From assembly GCA_963662175.1 (NCBI GenBank), contig OY759214.1, positions 75,218,037 to 75,282,036 on the forward strand: a stretch of DNA of 64,000 nucleotides, given 5' to 3'. The position numbers were made by a program, and so were the translations under genes. This document shows, one piece after another, positions 49,428-61,345 of this stretch. Under the pieces are notes generated by a model. That model had not been told where the DNA came from, did no database searches, and saw nothing but the letters and a program-made list of their open reading frames with translations. Every line of letters begins with the position of its first letter. Within the stretch, counting starts at the first letter, position 1. This DNA comes from Aradus depressus. Taxonomy: Eukaryota; Arthropoda; Insecta; Hemiptera; Aradidae.

Positions 49428-49745
49428 ACAAATCGGGGAATCACTGGCAATAGTCCTTCCCCGTCACGAATTATATAATTGTTTTACTTCTCTACCTCAT
49501 ATTAAATTAGTTATTCAGGTTTTAGTGTTGAGAAGTTGCGAAGAATTAGTATGTGTCATCCTAATGAGATTTTGAATTTGGATATAAAATTTCGTGTCGA
49601 TACATTCATTATATCGGCAGTTATTCGGGTTTTAGTGTTGAGAAGTTGCGAAGCATGTGTCATCCTTATGAGATTTTGAATTTCGATATAAAGTTTCGTG
49701 TCAATACATTCTTTATATCAAGAGTTATTCGTGTTTACAAGGTAG
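49428..49745 (+). repeat. R700 dispersed repeat with tandem ~115-bp modules
   Basis: Head GGGGAATCACTGGCAATAGT, then two near-identical modules beginning TTATTCAGGTTTTAGTGTTG (49511) and TTATTCGGGTTTTAGTGTTG (49621), each ending in TTTCGTGTCGATACATTC or a variant. It shows directly that R700 grows by internal module duplication. Confidence 0.75.
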
Positions 49746-49949
49746 ACTGGAAACTGTTTTGCATTTTTGAATCTTCAGAATTCAGCTCTTGTAGTAAACG
49801 TAAAAGTTAGAAACGTCTTGCCTCTTCATCAGCCACTTCTTCATCCAGTATCTGGGTTTATGTTTTTTTTTTTCGCAAACTTTTCGATTTTAACTTCAAC
49901 AGGTATACGGCACATAACACTAACCAAATTAGCTCTTCGTTCATCTTGA
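49746..49949. other. unassigned spacer
   Basis: Short; nothing recognised. Confidence 0.35.
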
Positions 49950-50480
49950 CATACCTCAAAAGACGATTTGGACGACTGAAATCAATCATCGGACGACGAT
50001 CGACATTATCGCTTGAAAAAAAACTTCACATATACAACACTATACTAAAACCCATCTGGACTTACGGCATCGAGATATGGGAATCAGCAAAAAAATCAAA
50101 CATACAACGTCTTCAGTCAATACAATCCATTATACTACGCCACATTGCCAATGCGCCATTTTACTTTTCCAACCTCACATTACATAATGCCCTCAACATC
50201 CCATTCGTACCATCTGTTATCAGGACACGCTATCAAACTTTTTACGACAAACTCTATCATCAGGCCAATCCACTTACACAAGAATTATCTACAAACACCC
50301 TCTCCACAAATCCATCACGACGCCTCAAGCGGATATGTCAGAGGGACCTGCTCCAGGACTAGCCTGGACTCCTCTTCGGCCACGTACCTCAGTAGTACAG
50401 CCACGCACCTGACACTGCACTACCTATTTATCGCAATTGCTAATGGCAAATGTTATGGCGTTGTAAATATATAAATAAAA
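49950..50480 (+). mobile_element. Jockey-like LINE (J3) 3' end
   Basis: Open over ~135 codons (to 50362): LKRRFGRLKSIIGRRSTLSL, KPIWTYGIEIWESAKKSNIQ, NAPFYFSNLTLHNALNIPF, SRRLKRICQRDLLQD. 3' end GTTGTAAATATATAAATAAA then an A run. Best kept copy of this 3' tail; it lacks the RT palm. Confidence 0.88.
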
Positions 50481-51065
50481 AAAAATCTGCGATGCTGGTA
50501 TTTTAATAAGTCTATTTGGATTTTAAGACAGCCCCAATCGCTCATTGAGGTTCCGAAGAGTCACATTTTGTATTCAATGAACTAATTAATGACTGATTTC
50601 CTTTATCTGTAAACCCCAACATGATATCTGCATTGAAATGTCATATTATCTCTAATCTTTATCCTAAATCTGTACCTCAAACATATATTCAAGATAACTA
50701 ATGTTCTTCTTTATAATGTCTCATGTTGTGAGATATACCAAGACATTTTGTTCTATACAAGAGAGCTCATCAGATCCGACCAGCTATAAGGCTGTATAGA
50801 TACAGTGTGTATAGATACAGGGAGTGTATGGATACAGTCCTGTGTAGATTCTAGCGCCGGCGGCCTCCATTCAATCCCGTCTGTCTTAATGAGGGACTAA
50901 ACACGACTGTTTCTCCTCTGAACACCCTTCTCTCCCTTAGCATTCACAAAACATTTTACAGAAATAATTGAGGGCCTTTCATTCACAAAACTCACTAACT
51001 ACTTATATTTTTATAATAAATATAGTTTACAATAACTTTTTTCCCTAAAATTCCTTTTCTAACTC
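50481..51065. other. unassigned spacer
   Basis: Contains three GTATAGATACAG-like phrases at 50794-50840. No gene recognised. Confidence 0.4.
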
Positions 51066-51069
51066 ATTT

Positions 51070-51680
51070 CTCCTTGAGCTAAACATTTTGAAATTTCAAA
51101 ATTTCGTGTCAATACAGTCGTTACATAGGCAATTAGGGTATTAAGTCGAGTCCCTATTCTCTGATCTCTCTTCTAGTCGAAAGACTTATTTCGCGAAAAC
51201 AGGGGACATCCTTATGAAGTTTTGATTTTAAATATAAAATTTCGTGTCAATACAACAATTCATTACAACAGTTATTAGAGTTTTGTTTTAAGCTGTTCCC
51301 TTCGGCCGATTTGGCTGACAATCAATAAGTATCGTCCTTAGAGAGCTCTGGGGTAAATATACAAAATTTCCTTTCGATTCATTTTTTCTATCGGGAGTTA
51401 TCGTGTTCACAGCAAACAAAGACAGACAGTTTTTTTTCTTTCATTTTTGAATCAGAGGGTCGGGAAACACGAATACCTAGTGAAATTCATATACCTTTCC
51501 TTTTAGCAGAAAATTTTTTTCAACCCAAAAACATCACGGAGGAGCTTCGCTCCTGTCGCGCAACCCGCGACGTACACTTTTTTTTTTTTTTTTTTTGAAT
51601 CAGGAGGATGTGAAATTCCATTCAAATTTCCGCATCGAATTTTGGATCGATTACTTAACTTTCCCTATACTTAATATAAC
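51070..51680 (+). repeat. R700 dispersed repeat, modules and tail
   Basis: Modules at 51095, 51235 and 51350 (TTTCGTGTCAATACA, CCCTTCGGCCGATTTGGCTG), tail at 51460-51670. Its end, ACTTAATATAAC, was the target of the next SINE; after the SINE the sequence goes into a reversed R700 head (51960-52020). Confidence 0.8.
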
Positions 51681-51947
51681 CAAAGGCGCCGGTAGCTGAG
51701 TGGTATGAGTGCTTGCTTACTAAGCTCAAGTTCGCGGCTCCGAAACCCGGCCGAGGCCCTTAGTTTTGTTTATCAGAGAGATAAAATAATCTTAAGGACG
51801 CCGGATGGGACGTTAAGCGATTGTCCTGAACCTGTATGATGTCAGATACTCGATAAAGACTCCTGTGACAAAAGAGCGCTCTGGTAGTAGGCGATATGAC
51901 CTCGTAGTTAAAGCCCGGGCATGAGTCATAATAACTAACTTAATATA
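51681..51947 (+). mobile_element. SINE-1, internally deleted, 12-bp target-site duplication
   Basis: acttaatataac at 51669-51680 and 51948-51959. Head CAAAGGCGCCGGTAGCTGAG, box B CTCCGAAACC (mutated); ~80 bp missing in the second half; the tail lacks CCTAA units. Confidence 0.9.
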
Positions 51948-51959
51948 ACTGGGAAAGTA

Positions 51960-52950
51960 ATAGTTGATTAATTCACACTGGATTAAATTGCCGGTAATTC
52001 ACCGACGATATTTTTTTTGAAGCTATAAATGTAGTTGTAGTACTAATTATAAGTTAATCCGGATCAATTGAGGCTGCTTGCTCAATGCATATTCAAATGA
52101 CTTAATGATCTGAGCCTGAAAAGTTGTTGTCAATCCAAAACTCTGATTGTAAACTTGTGTTGAGATTAGCATTACATGAATAGTTGATTAACTCGAAATA
52201 TATCTTTGATACATTCTCTGTCGACACAAACTATTATGTATTTTAATTCACTGAATGTCGGTTTTCTCATTTGTGAATTAGGGCAATTATTGGTGAATCC
52301 CAGCAATGTACTTCTTCAGCTCGAATTTATCAAATGTGTTTTTGCTTTCCCTCCGAAATCAATTTACAAAATTTGGTTGATAATCAGGTGCCTTACTCAG
52401 CGACTTCTGAATCATTTTATACTAAATTTGGTGTTGATGTATAAGATACTTTGACAGTTTTTTTGAGACAAACTCCTCTGGTCCCCCATTTTCTTCAGTC
52501 GATTTTATTGAAATTTGGGGATAAAATTTCGTGTCGAAACGTAATTTTAAATAAGCAGTTATTAGGATGTTTTAGTAAAACTCACCACCCTATTATTTCC
52601 ATTTCTTTTAGCCGATTTCACGAACACTTAATAGAGAACATCTTTATGGGGTTTTCAATTGACATATTCAATTTTGTGTCGATACATTCATTTCTTCGGC
52701 AGTTAACCCCCTCTCCCCACTCTTTCCATTTCTTTCTGACTGGTTTTTCTAAAAATTAATAGGTGTCGTCCTTATGAGGTTCTGGGTGTACATATAAAAT
52801 GTTTGTCCGATTATTCATCAATTTCGTTCTCACAGAAAGGTATTTTTTTTAAAAATTGTTGGTAACAGGTATAAAAAAACTTGAACTTCTGACCGATTGC
52901 ATTTTTTTTCCCCCTACCTTTCGTATATCTGAGGAAGTAAAGCGATCACA
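51960..52950. repeat. R700 head (reverse), then a near full-length R700 (forward)
   Basis: 51960-52020 reads AGTAATAGTTGATTAATTCA, TTGCCGGTAATTCACCGACG (reverse head). 52021-52225 is unassigned. 52230-52950 is a forward copy: GGTGAATCCCAGCAATGTAC, CTAAATTTGGTGTTGATG, ... CTTATGAGGTTCTGGGTGTA, CTTGAACTTCTGACCGATTG, CCTTTCGTATATCTGAGGAA. Confidence 0.75.
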
Positions 52951-53575
52951 CCAGATAGACCAGCTAGATTTTTCCCTCATGTTACACCCTTGCAAACATG
53001 TATGTAGACGAAACCAATGGTGAATGATGTACCGCTTGTTCCTGAGGCACGTATGTTGGTTTAAACCCAGTTGACCTGCATATATTTTGAGTTTTTATTT
53101 TAAAAAATCCGAAAAAAAATAAATTAAACAAATAAAATAAAAAATTCAAAAAAATAAAAGGCAGAATAAATGGGATGAGTTCCCGTGGGATGAAAACTGG
53201 GATCAATGAACTCCTAAAGAAACAGTTTCATATTTAGGGTCATATATCAAAACCCACATTTTTTGTAGGGACCTCACCTCACCTCTGGGACCTCTCAAAT
53301 GATAGAATATTGTTTGTTTTTTGGCATTGTTGCCATTTTGCAATTGCAATGATGAACTGGAAGAAGCCGTTTTGTTTCAAGATTTATTCTATTTACAACC
53401 ACGGAAATTCATGTTTTAAACATGTGAGATGTTAATTTATCAATGAGCTGCGACTCTTGAAAAATGTAATTTGTACTTAGAGCGAATCCTCACTCAATGA
53501 AAGCAGACTAATTCAAAGAAAGGGCCCGTGAAAAGGAAATCCGACCTTTCTGGGTGCCAGGACATAGGGCAGTGG
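52951..53575. other. unassigned spacer
   Basis: Nothing recognised. Confidence 0.4.
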
Positions 53576-53581
53576 AAGGAG

Positions 53582-54118
53582 CTATCTAGGCTGCAGCCTA
53601 TGGGCCCACAAAGGCGATCTGTCGTGCGCCACCGGTCGCCAGTTCACCACGTGGTGTTCCACAGCATCCTTCTTCACCAGGTCAGTCCACCTCAGTCGTG
53701 ATCTGGCTCCTTGGACCTGAGCGTCCATGATGCGTCCTATAGCTGTCTGCTGTCCGCTTCTCACCACGTGTCCAGCCCATCTTAAGCGCCGTGATTTCAT
53801 ATCTGCAACTACGGTCGGGTGTTGCCAGAAGATGTCCCTCAGCTCCCTGTTGTTTCTGATCCTCCACTCTTGGGTTTCTCTATCCTTGACCGGACCTGTT
53901 ATTTTCCTCAGCACTTTATTTTCAAACGTCTGGAAACGTTTCTCCAAATGTGAGGTCAGGGTCCAGGTTTCACACCCATAGTTCAGAACGGGCTTTACCA
54001 TGGAGCTGTAGATCCTATACTTCAGGTTCCTTGACAAGGCTCTGGATCGTAGTAGCTTGATGACAGAGAAATACGCTCTTTGGGCCTGCAGAAGTCTCCT
54101 GTCCACCTCTTCCAGCAT
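53582..54118 (-). pseudogene. RTE-type LINE reverse transcriptase C-terminal region (RTE-b)
   Basis: Open over 178 codons. LLQAQRAYFSVIKLLRSRAL, KPVLNYGCETWTLTSHLEKR, FQTFENKVLRKITGPVKDRE, TQEWRIRNNRELRDIFWQHP, SRRLRWAGHVVR, LRWTDLVKKDAVEHHVV: the standard RTE tail (YGCETW ... FE.K.LR.I.GP ... RRLRW.GHV.R). A 12-bp in-frame deletion compared with 58549 removes a piece of GARSRERPRLRW. No RT catalytic box; 5' truncated. Confidence 0.88.
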
Positions 54119-54955
54119 CGAGTTGATGCTAGTTGGTCATAGTTTTAGAAGGTCTTTATATCAGTTCTCTCAGATCAGTGAGTTCTGAAAACTAAAATAT
54201 ACAGGAAAGCCAATAAAACAAAATATACGTTTACACAGAATTCACACGACTTAACAAAACATTATTCCATGAAGAAAAACATTTAAAACAATATTTTTTG
54301 TGGTACGTAAGCGTAAATGAACAATTTATAATATTTTAGACTATGAGACTTATTTTGTTCATAGTTATTATCAGAAGGGATAATTCAAATATTTGCTAGA
54401 CTAGTTGTTCATAGCTTACCTTAATGATTTTCTGCTCTTTCCATTTTTATTATCTCTTCAATACATTATCTTCTAAATACTGTAGAGTAAAAATGTTTCT
54501 AATTTTCGATAAAACCCCCTCCCCCCGTTAGGGCCGGCCCACACCACAGGTTCAGCCAAATACGGCACTAAAGCCGACTAACTGGCTCGTGTAGCAACGG
54601 AAGAGGACCTCATTGGAACCCGGTCTCTCAATAAGGATATTGCAACATAGTCGTGGAGGAATGCGGAATGAAAACTGTTGTCGACAGTCAAATGAGTTGA
54701 ATAGAGGACCGTATGACAAAAGAAGAAACTTCTTGACCAACCCCAGAGGTCATAAAGAAAAGTGATCGGGGGCCCAACAGGGCATTGCTCTCTTTAAAAT
54801 GGGTTCCAGGTTCCCATTCTGCAGAAGATGTGAAATGGAGGAAACGACACGCTACACAACCTGGGTGAATGTGACGATTATTCACATCCCGGATATACTC
54901 AACCAATACCCACCGGACCAGGGTTTTGGAATTAGGATGACATGGATTTCATACA
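54119..54955. other. unassigned spacer, with possible DNA-transposon end
   Basis: 54533-54560 (TTAGGGCCGGCCCACACCAC) resembles the GGCCCGGCCACACAG terminus of the 14327 Harbinger-like MITE. No matching inverted end was found to the right, so it is only a candidate. Confidence 0.35.
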
Positions 54956-54959
54956 TATA

Positions 54960-55990
54960 GAATGACTTTCTTATACATACAGTACTAGAAAGTATTGTAA
55001 TCCTGCAAAAATCCGATATCGAGTTTTCCACGGAATTTCACGTCCTAAGATCCCTTGAATACGTGTTGTCCACGGTATCTCTTTTTATGTGTGTATGTGA
55101 CTGGAGGTCACTCTAACTCAGAAACCATTGTATCAACTTGAAATTTGGAACGAAGATGTCACATGTTGATAACGGCCGGGAATAGATGCTACCGGTCACT
55201 ACAGAAGGTGCTTGGATCAATGCCAAAATAGCAATTTATAAAACAGTCCTGAGACCGGTCGTCACATATGCGAGTGAAACCTCGGTCCTGACTAGGAGGG
55301 TCGAAGTCTTACTCAATACGTGGGAGAGGAAGGTATTGAGAAAGATATACGTCCCTACTCCAGAGGGGGATAGATGGGGAATACGGACCAATGCTGAGGG
55401 ACCTGTAGAGAGCCCGGACCTGGTGGTCTTAGTGAAGCTGGGGCGGCTGCGATGTCCGGGGCATTTACAGAGGCTGGAACCAGACATATTGCCGAGGAGG
55501 GTACTGGAGTGACACCCGGGACGACCTCAGAACGATGGGCGTGAGAAGATGGAGACGGGAGGCCGAGGATAGAGAAGAATGGCGGAAGATCGTTGCGGAG
55601 GCCCAGGTTCTACAAGGACCGTAGCGCCAGGGAAAGAAAAAGAAAAGAAAATGTGTCACATGTTCTTTTTAACTCTTGGTCAGCTCTGTATACATTTTGG
55701 TCGAAATCGGACAAAAATTAAGATCTTGTTTTCGGGACCTTTAACAAAATACCGCTTACATTTATGAGACACATTTTATTTTGCAGATTGCTCGGTTTGC
55801 GAGATACATGGCAAAAACCATCCTAAAATGTCGTTATAAACCAATTTTTTTAGACGTTTTCTTAATGTCCCGAAAACGGTTTGTCATATCGACACATTGA
55901 TCTTTACCAAACATTTTTCTTATAAAATTTCCAATGGCCAATTTGTTCCCAAATTTGAGATAGAATTATTACAACCAAAGTTTTAGCGAT
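54960..55990 (+). repeat. dispersed repeat DR3, split by an RTE insertion
   Basis: 54985-55167 (CTGCAAAAATCCGATATCGAG, AACTTGAAATTTGGAACGAA, GATGTCACATGTT) continues at 55665-55990 (TTGGTCGAAATCGGACAAAA, CTCGGTTTGCGAGATACATG, ATCCTAAAATGTCG, TATAAAATTTCCAATGGCC). Confidence 0.75.
55168..55653 (+). mobile_element. RTE-type LINE 3' end (RTE-c), 11-bp target-site duplication
   Basis: tgtcacatgtt at 55157-55167 and 55654-55664. Plus-strand: AIYKTVLRPVVTYASETSVL, LLNTWERKVLRKIYVPTPEG, WGIRTNAE, DLVVLVKLGRLRCPGHLQRL; then, after a frameshift near 55515, MGVRRWRREAEDREEWRKIV, AEAQVLQGP and a stop: the complete C-terminal end of this RTE family. Ends with an AG-rich tail (GAAAAAGAAAAGAAA). Confidence 0.92.
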
Positions 55991-56465
55991 TAACAACCGC
56001 TAACAACCCTTTTCCTGTCTACAATTTCCCTTTACTTAACCTATTTCTAAAGAGCTATAAAAGATACCTCAATAGAATTTCAATTTTCCTGTTTATATTA
56101 ACTTAACCAATTTCCCTTCTTGATTTGATATAATCAAATGAATACCCACCTGAACGAGGTCTTTTGATTGAGTCCTGTTTTTGTCAAGAACAAACTAAAT
56201 ACTTGATTCCTGAACCGTATTCGTTCATTCATTGAAATGCAAATTCCCATTCACTGAACATTTGACGCTACAGATTGAAATTTCGTTATTCATGACTGAG
56301 ACTTTACCCAACTAGCAGGTTCAGATTCAGGTTTAATTGAATATTTCATTTCAAGTATCCCTTTTTCTCTCCTACGGTCTACTTTACCTGTTATTTATTC
56401 AATCTTATTGATCAATGAAGTGTTGAATGTAATGTATTATCAGGAGTTACGGTTTCCGTTATTCA
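55991..56465. other. unassigned spacer
   Basis: Nothing recognised. Confidence 0.4.
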
Positions 56466-56467
56466 TA

Positions 56468-56545
56468 TGTGATAGTAAGATGTCTTCCCACTTTTATTTC
56501 CGAACAGAGCGTCATCATCAGTGGCACATGTCTAGGCACAACATT
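56468..56545 (-). mobile_element. hammerhead element family A, decayed relic
   Basis: GTGATAGTAAGATG, CTTCCCACTTTTATTTCC and GAGCGTCATCATCAGTGG are family A phrases in reverse. The GAAA/stem III segment is deleted, so the ribozyme is dead. Confidence 0.65.
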
Positions 56546-58015
56546 CGTAAACATGGCACACACTGAGTGGACTGTATCCGATAGGTGCTAGTTCATGAAT
56601 AAACTAACTTTAACATAAAATAATGAAAACTGTGATTCTGTTAATATTTCTTAAACACTATTATGTACTTACGGATAGCTGTAACTCCTGATACTGGATT
56701 TTGCCGCATCTATAAGGTACGTAATAAAGGGGGAAACAATGCTATATGGAATTAATATATATAGTGCCTGGCCAGGCTTATATTAAATAGAATAGGGCTT
56801 GACTGCTCGGTTTGTCTATAAGCAAACATAAACTGAGAAAACATAATTAACACATTATGAACGGTTTCCCAACCTGGAAACTATATAAGATAAGCGAAGT
56901 ACCACGTGTACTTTCACACACACTGAGTAGCCAAATTACACTGCTTTACACGAGACGATTTGTAGAATCGTCTTTCTCACACAAGTGCGGCACTACTGAG
57001 CTGGCTATGGACTTCTATGAACTACACACTAGGGTGATTTTGGGACGACCGAATTGAGCTGGCGCTGGGGCCGAACTGTATACACGAGAATAGCTAGAGG
57101 TCAACTTACACAAGCTGATGCCGAGGTCGAACTACATACACACGAGTTGACTGTGGAAGCCGAACTGGTACATACGAGCTGTACATGTACATTGTGATAA
57201 TAAAAAAATATATAATATAATATAATAAATTATCATCACATTCACACAATTATCACATTTCCTGTAGAAATTTTTGTCTGGTCTTCTACTAAATTTAGAT
57301 TTCTATAGTAGTTTCCGAAAAGGGCTCTAATAAAATTATAGAAAGTTTATGTAATGCAATTTTCAACAAAGTGCACCTATATAAATAAATTTCAATTAAT
57401 ATATACTTCATCTGGTTTTCTTATAAAATATATATAATTCTGAGATGCCATCCAATTTTTCTAAAATAAGGGAAAATAAATAGCATAGAATTGAGAACAA
57501 AATATTGGGTTTATTTAAACTTAACCTACATTATAAAAATGAAAAAATTATATAAATTTGGAAAATTAAAATCAATTATTAAAAAATTTTTTAATATTAA
57601 TTACTAAAATTAAATCAGTCTTCTTTCTGTGGCCACTCTCTAAATTAAATATAATTAAATTAAAAAAAAAAAAAAAAAAACAGTACCTTCTTTTGTAGCT
57701 CACTCTATATTTGTCCTTTAATCTTCTATATTTTGCCATTCTTTTTAATGTATATACTGTCTCTTTCATCACCGGTTCATGTCTGTAATTCGACTGTTAA
57801 CACTCGTGAACTGTCTCGCTTCATATCTCTCACTCGACTGTGTTGTGTATAAAACAGCTGATCTGCCGGCATTTGTTTCGATCGTCTATTGTCTGCCTTT
57901 CATTTTTAATAAAAGCGCATTTTATTAATAGTATTTTTATTGTTATCACTAATTAATTTACTAATTTTTTAACAGCTGTTTTTGTTTTAAAAGATCAATA
58001 TTTCAGCCGTTTTTC
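56546..58015. other. unassigned spacer
   Basis: No gene, tRNA or dispersed repeat recognised over ~1.5 kb. 57060-57190 is less AT-rich with three GCCGA.../GAACT phrases of no known meaning; 57190-57240 and 57340-57660 are very AT-rich. Confidence 0.4.
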
Positions 58016-58020
58016 AATAA

Positions 58021-58231
58021 GAGGGCGCCGGTAGCTCTGTGGTATGCGTCGTTGCTTATTGAGGCCAAAAGATCGCTGGTTCGAAACCCGGCTGAGACCC
58101 TCAATTTATTTTATCTGGAGATAAAGTAAACTTAAGCACGCCGTCCTTCGGATGGGACGTTTGAATGATGTTTCCGAGCCTCTATGATGTCAGGTACTTC
58201 TTAAAGACCCCTACACTAGGTGAATAAAAAT
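58021..58231 (+). mobile_element. SINE-1, 5' two-thirds
   Basis: GAGGGCGCCGGTAGCTCTG, box B GGTTCGAAACC, ACGCCGTCCTTCGGATGGGA, CTACACTAGGTGAATAAAAA; stops before the 3' third. Confidence 0.85.
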
Positions 58232-58314
58232 AGCTCATGTCTTCTCGTCCTCTTCTCTTTAGCCGACTCAACTGAGAATAGATAATATACTAATAATAGA
58301 TAGATCACCCTTTT

Positions 58315-59100
58315 GGATTCAAATATAAAATTTCATGTTCTTACATTCATTTGAACCGCAGTTATTGGGGCTTTTGTGTTAAGCCTTCCTATTCCCCCTT
58401 TTCCCCAATGGCCGATTTGGCTTCTAGGTATACATGAATGTCATGTCGAGACATTCATTACATCTATTGTTATTAGAGTTTCTGTGCTGTCTCTCCCCTA
58501 TTCCTCCCAGTCCTTTGGTCGATTTGGCTGTAAATAACTTACTCTTACTTACTCCGTTGGCGACGAACCCTGAAGATCCTTAGCCGCCCACACTAGCCTT
58601 CTCCACCGCGATCTGTCGTGCGCCACCGGTCGCCAGTTCACCACATGGTGTTCCACAGCATCCTTCTTCACCAGGTCAGCCCACCTCAGCCTTGGTCTTT
58701 CTCGTGATCTGGCTCCTTGGACCTGAGCGTCCATGATGCGTCCTATGTAGGTATGGCTGTAAATAAATAGGTATATAAAATTTCACTTTAAATAATTCAA
58801 ATATAAAATTTCACTTTGATACTTTCATTACAAAATTATTTTTTTGAGTGTTTTGGGTTATGGCCCCCTAATTGACAAAAAATCAATAGGTGTTGTCTTT
58901 TCGGGGTCGGATGCACTTACTGAGTGTTTTATATATAAAATTTCATAATGATATATTCATTCTAATCGCGTTCACAGACCCGCAGGATTTTTTTTTGGGG
59001 ATCAGAGGAACGAAAAGCATTAAATTCTGGTGAAAACTCTACATCGAATTTCTGACCGATTGCGTAACTTCCCCTCTACTTCTTATATATAGGAATGTAA
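58315..59100 (+). repeat. R700 dispersed repeat, near full length, carrying an RTE insertion
   Basis: Modules at 58320, 58435, 58790 and 58935, and tail at 58980-59100 (GAACGAAAAGCATTAAATTC, TTTCTGACCGATTGCGTAAC, CTACTTCTTATATATAGG). Confidence 0.8.
58538..58753 (-). mobile_element. RTE-b LINE 3' end, 13-bp target-site duplication
   Basis: tggctgtaaataa at 58525-58537 and 58754-58766. Minus-strand MDAQVQGARSRERPRLRWAD, LVKKDAVEHHVVNWRPVAHD, then LVWAAKDLQGSSPTE and stop; 3' microsatellite CTTACTCTTACTTACT (plus-strand view at 58538). It gives the true 3' end of the element seen at 53582. Confidence 0.93.
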
Positions 59101-59484
59101 AAGTATCTACATAAGCCCAGAATAGCGAAGTACAGTCAAGAAATAGTTACCGCAAACCGTCTGGATCTTCAATTAGTAACGTGAAGACTTATAAGGGAGG
59201 TTATTTGCCATTGGTAACATGAGCTCATGTAAATTTTTGCCTAATTTCCTTAAACGGTTCTCTCTTCAGTGTATAGTGTTTCATCTACTGACGTAATCCT
59301 TTTTGTTCTCAATATTGCGCATATTTTAGACGCTGGTTTCTTGATAAACCTGTACTATTTTGTATAACATTTTGTATGCGTTATATTCTTTGTTTCATCG
59401 GAAAGACTAAGCCGATGAACCGATTTTAATGAATTATATGTCATTTGATTCGTTGTAATCTCCCGAGTGTCATTATTCATGTGA
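59101..59484. other. unassigned spacer
   Basis: Nothing recognised. Confidence 0.4.
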
Positions 59485-59486
59485 TA

Positions 59487-60209
59487 TCGTCGGTGATAGT
59501 ACAAGACTGCATAAGAGCAGTTTGTAAATACCGCGTAACAGCTTTTTCACAATTGTACAGGACGAAGAAAAAGGGTAACATGTTGACCATTTGAATGTAA
59601 TTTTCCGACTGAACTTGTTTGCTCCTTCTTTAGGGCTACTTTCTTAATGTGACATAAATTTACCAATAGCTTGTTTAGATTCTGTGTAAAGTCATTTATT
59701 CATTTATTATTCATTGCAATACCGCGTAAGTGACTATAACACCAAAACTCCGTAATATCAAGACCGCGGAACTACATCTTAAACTGAAATGATCAAATAA
59801 TTTAACCTCCTAAGGCCCAGAGTCCCATAGAAAGGATATAAGGGTAATTTTAATTTAAACTCTCCATATCACTTAGGCATAGTAATAATATAAAAAATAC
59901 GATGTACATACTTGATAACTATTCAGGACAAAATAATTATATTTGGGATCACTCACTAACCGTGTTGCGACTTGTTCTAGAATAACGTAAATACGCGGAT
60001 TTGCTGGCAAGTTCAGGTCTGTGACTGGTACGCGGTATTGTTTGAATAGCGAAAACGAGGTTCTCTATTGGCTATTTCAAATAGCGTGTGATTTAATATA
60101 AGCGAATCAGCGTTAGGAATCTGTTGGCGCGATATTTCAATTTTGCGACTTTCGCTGTTGCGCGGTTTTTACAACCTGCTCTTACGCAGTCTTGAACTAT
60201 CACTGACGA
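59487..60209. mobile_element. MITE, 723 bp, 54-bp TIRs
   Basis: TIRs 59487-59540 and 60156-60209 match at about 48 of 54 positions (TCGTCAGTGATAGTTCAAGA..., AAGAGCAG, ACCGCG, AACAG). Flanking TA on both sides fits a TA target (Tc1/mariner-like), but ATAT flanks make this ambiguous. ACCGCG words recur inside (59724, 59763). No transposase motif seen. Confidence 0.75.
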
Positions 60210-60655
60210 TATTCCAGAAAATACAAAATGGCGGACGATGTCTACCATTTTACCAAACTCTAAAAAGTCAATAAAACCCATGGGTATCAAATTGAGGGGC
60301 TTAGAAAGAAAATTCCAAAAATATATGTATTGTATAGGTTTGTATTTAAAATAATGAAATAACGCTAAAAACGCCCTCTCTCTGGATCCTCGCCTGCCAT
60401 GATATTTTCTGTTCCTAAAGTGTCTGGACTGCTTGCTATAGTCTAACACTTTCCCATCTAAGGTAACTTTTCACTTTGTTGAATGGAGTCAATGAAAGAG
60501 TCGTTAGATTTTATCTGTCAAACTGATCAGAAAGTTCCATGGGTGGGATAATGAAGTTACTTGATAAACTCCTACCGGTATCACACTAACATCAAGTTTT
60601 TCAAAAACTCCTCCACACCCAAAAAAGTTTTTTATAAATTATATTTTTCTATTAA
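60210..60655. other. unassigned spacer
   Basis: Minus frame 60093-60449 has no recognised motif and overlaps the MITE end. Confidence 0.35.
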
Positions 60656-61230
60656 CGCTTATCAGATTGGCGTCGCTATTTTTTTTTGTCAACCATAATG
60701 ATTCGATTATTGATTGAATTTTTAGCAGTTATTATTGAGACTTTTTTTATTTTTAATTTTTTTTTAGTCATGCAAAAATCCGAGATCGAGTTTTCAATGG
60801 AATTTAACGGTTCTATGGAATTTAATTATTAATCAGATTGGCGTCGATATTTTTTTTTTGTCAACCATAATGATACAATAATATTTTTTTTTTATTTTCC
60901 ATCAATTTTCTTGATTTTTATCAGTTATTATTAGGATTTTTTATTAACAATTTTTACTGTTTAAATTGAAATGAGTTAAATGATGATGTCACATTTGCTA
61001 ACTTAGATCTGATTAGATTGTGGCCGAAATTAAGAGCACTTTACTTTATGCACACGAGTTACCGCTAACATTTATGACTTAATCAAAAATCTCTTCATAT
61101 AAAAGGCGTAGAGTGAACTAAAAGGCACATTTTATAAGCACATTTTTTTTATGGTCGATTTGACTTTTGGAGAAACACATTGAATGACCCAATACTATAT
61201 TTCTAAGATATGTACAAAAGTCTCATCACA
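60656..61230 (+). repeat. DR3 with an internal tandem duplication
   Basis: ATCAGATTGGCGTCG...TTTTTTTTGTCAACCATAAT occurs at 60661 and again at 60833; ATGCAAAAATCCGAGATCGAG at 60772; GATGTCACATTTGCTAACTTAG at 60983. Non-coding. Confidence 0.65.
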
Positions 61231-61234
61231 TATA

Positions 61235-61345
61235 TAAAATAAAATGTAGTCTGACCTCTCACAGGTTTTATTACTTTATGCTAGCTGGCTTTCGATGTAG
61301 CCCTCAACATCTGCCTCATTATGTAGACTGCCTTTCTGCAAAAAT
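61235..61345 (-). mobile_element. Penelope-like terminus (family D), decayed
   Basis: TGTAGTCTGACCTCTCACAGG, GCTAGCTGGCTTTCGATGTA, GTAGACTGCC match the terminus at 34371. GCUUUCGA survives, but the core is interrupted and stem II is gone. Confidence 0.65.
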
